Positions 62,226 to 64,000 of a stretch of 64,000 bases of DNA are shown here, piece after piece (the first letter of the stretch is position 1; each line of letters opens with the position of its first letter). A model generated the notes under the pieces. That model did no database searches. It worked only from the letters and a program-made list of their open reading frames with translations, and was not told the origin of the DNA. Where the stretch lies: the NCBI RefSeq assembly GCF_014805625.2, contig NW_023998464.1, positions 8,279,813 to 8,343,812 of the forward strand, read 5' to 3'. The position numbers were made by a program, and so were the translations under genes. This stretch comes from Glossina fuscipes. Its lineage: Eukaryota; Arthropoda; Insecta; Diptera; Glossinidae.

Positions 62226-63147
62226 TGCCTGTATATATATTATCGCAATTTATTGGACTTTAGATGTCAAAGCCAACAATATATATACTGAGTTTGTATG
62301 TATATGAGCGCATGTAGTATTATAGTTGCCTACAAACAGATTTTTCTACGGCCATTAAACGAAGGCATAGTTTAAATAATTCGTTACTGCAAATACAACT
62401 CCCTAAAGTATGTTTGGAAAAATGAAAACATTCCATTTATCTGGAATAGAATAGTGAGACAGACCTTTAAGCCTATAATTTAGTGAGCCGCTTAGTTTAC
62501 ATTATCTATTTACGGTTAGTCAAAAAACTTATCAATGTTATCAATGTTATCTTTTTCCATATGGACGATCAAAGAAGAATTTTGTCCGACTGAATGCTCG
62601 TCGCATATCAGATTTCACTGCACTGACGTGAATTAGAGATTCGTGGCTTAGAACTTTAATTTAGTCAAAAATAAAACTTTGGCTTTATAATCTAATCACC
62701 TAAAATGTTAAGAGGTCATTTGCTGTTTATAAACCATAAGGTGAGTATTCAACAAACGGCTAAAGCTTTATAAAAATTCCATTGTAGCTGCCGTTTCCGT
62801 TCTAATGTTAGCATTGCGAATAATTTGAATCTTTTAAAAATTAATGTAACTCGTAACTGTTGGTAGATTGCATACTATTTGCTTCAGTTGGGCTTGTTTA
62901 GTTTGGTTGCGGAAAATATTTCAAACTAACAAAACATTGTCAAACTATTGCTATCTATGGAGTTATGTAGACTAACAAAAAACACATAAGTTAAAAGAAT
63001 TGAATTAATTTCTATAATTTGTTTTTTTTTTTTTTTTGCTTACAATAAAGACATGCCCTTGTCCACAGCTCTCTTTTAATTTTAGGCTAACAAATGCATT
63101 CTTTTCGCAGAACTGGTTTTCTGGTCGCATAAATTCTCTTAAAACAG
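62226..63147. other. Spacer, no recognised gene
   Basis: AT-rich. A poly-T run of about 19 lies near 63022-63038. Nothing identified. Confidence 0.5.
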
Positions 63148-63431
63148 TTACAATAACCGATAGTCGACACTGAACGATGGAGATTCAAGTGCTTTCCACC
63201 AAAGGCATGTAAGCGTCGTATCAATATGTAGATGGAGCCCGTCAGGCGATTTAAGCATTTCCTGAAGTAAGTATTCGGCAGTAAGAACTTGCTCTGGTGG
63301 CTTATCAAGTTTTAGTCGAGTGCTAGAACATATAATCCAGATGATTTAAGCCCATAGCTGACCATCTTAGCAACACATAATTGCGTTGTGGCGCATTCTA
63401 CACGCACGACTTGTTTAACCAATTGAACAAT
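63148..63431 (-). other. Candidate coding stretch, minus strand, possibly frameshifted
   Basis: A good acceptor, TGTCTTGTTTACAG, ends at 63432. It is followed by a 39-codon frame to TAA at 63312: IVQLVKQVVRVECATTQLCV, AKMVSYGLKSSGLYVLALD. Just beyond, in another frame, 63309-63148 reads LDKPPEQVLTAEYLLQEMLK, SPDGLHLHIDTTLTCLWWKA, LESPSFSVDYRLL. Both look protein-like, so this may be one decayed coding sequence with a frameshift or two pieces of an element. It lies 3' of the non-LTR fragment on the same strand. No family recognised. A second frame over the lower half is also open, which weakens the case. Confidence 0.25.
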
Positions 63432-63682
63432 CTGTAAACAAGACATACAATTATGTAATGAGATCACCTGTGCATGTGTTTTAAGCGCTTCTTTAAGTGC
63501 CAAGTCGCACGGGTAAGCGTTTTAGGCGCTTCCCTAAATGACTTAGTAGCATTTAGTGTAATGGTAAATATATAATATATTATTATTATAATTTTACATT
63601 AATGCAGTAAATTCTTAGACTAAAGAAAAGACATTGAGCACTAGCAACACAGGCTATCGGGTCTAATTTATATAAACGTACA

Positions 63683-63880
63683 TTAGATATTGAGCCTAGT
63701 ACTTTTAACAAAGTAATATATTGAAGTGATATTCTGTTCTGGAGCTAATTTTAGAATGTCCAAAGGGTTAATAGTTCCAAATGTAATACTTCTAGCCAAG
63801 GAAAAGTTAAGACAGTCGCAGAGAATGTGCTTTATAGTGAGAATTTCTCCACAACTGCAAATAGAGGTTAAATTTTTGCT
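63683..63880 (-). pseudogene. Carboxy end of a non-LTR retrotransposon ORF2
   Basis: The minus strand reads NLTSICSCGEILTIKHILCD, CLNFSLARSITFGTINPLDI, LKLAPEQNITSIYYFVKST, ending at TAA 63683-63685. C.C(x7)H(x4)C followed by a short helical tail is the standard carboxy-terminal zinc-knuckle region of Jockey/I/R1-group ORF2 proteins. A frameshift near 63880 separates it from earlier sequence (TMKKQ...) that may continue to the window edge. It differs from the CR1-like family in this window, so a second non-LTR family is present. The 3' UTR probably lies between 63490 and 63683. Confidence 0.65.
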
Positions 63881-64000
63881 TTTTCATGGTAGAGAATTTG
63901 CAATATATTGAAAAAAACTTTCATTACAAACAAGAATAATAATAGAAAGCCCCTCATTCAACCGATTCCCCCATTCTAATATCGCTTAAGCAATTCATCG
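63881..64000. other. Window edge, probably inside the non-LTR element
   Basis: Likely upstream ORF2 sequence of the element ending at 63683, too decayed to read. The element probably continues past the window. Confidence 0.3.

Noticed and set aside
1..64000. CRISPR array, prophage, operon or bacterial defence system
   Set aside because: No regularly spaced repeats and no prokaryotic gene organisation. All recognisable coding relics are of insect-type elements.

Overview
The window looks like AT-rich, gene-poor nuclear DNA from a higher fly (Diptera, Brachycera; a tephritid would fit, but that is inference). It has no bacterial gene organisation, no operons and no long intact open reading frames. 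It does have mariner and non-LTR retrotransposon relics of insect type, long AT-rich spacers, simple-sequence tracts and a 100-N assembly gap. The best reading is intergenic sequence or the large introns of one or more widely spread genes.

Layout. 1-3.1 kb: spacer with a decayed mariner amino-terminal half (about 1.04-1.4 kb). 3.1-5.0 kb: cluster of a degenerate dispersed non-coding repeat, with further copies near 11.8, 23.4-24.0, 50.1 and 54.6-55.2 kb. 12.97-14.10 kb: well-preserved but dead mariner with both terminal inverted repeats. 17.94-21.5 kb: nearly complete but decayed CR1/Jockey-type non-LTR retrotransposon, minus strand. 23.06-23.17 kb: candidate plus-strand exon. 27.49-28.15 kb: second fragment of the same retrotransposon family, plus strand. 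30.1-31.05 kb: small GC-rich cluster with a possible promoter/leader exon and two 53-codon ORFs. 37.0-39.5 kb: nest of a second mariner, an LTR-like sequence and a third retrotransposon copy. 42.0-44.4 kb: two candidate exons, two short tandem duplications and a frameshifted fragment resembling Dis3/Rrp44. 49.5 kb: gap. 61.4-64.0 kb: candidate minus-strand exons, a cluster of non-B-DNA motifs and the carboxy end of another non-LTR ORF2 running toward the window edge.

The firm calls are the transposable elements, the repeats and the gap. The host exon calls rest only on splice-like signals and coding-like codon pattern. In 64 kb of AT-rich DNA such combinations arise by chance, so their confidence is kept low. 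I found no complete host gene, tRNA, rRNA, CRISPR array or convincing new system. The most unusual items are the Dis3-like relic, the retrotransposon copy truncated at both ends, and the 30-31 kb cluster.
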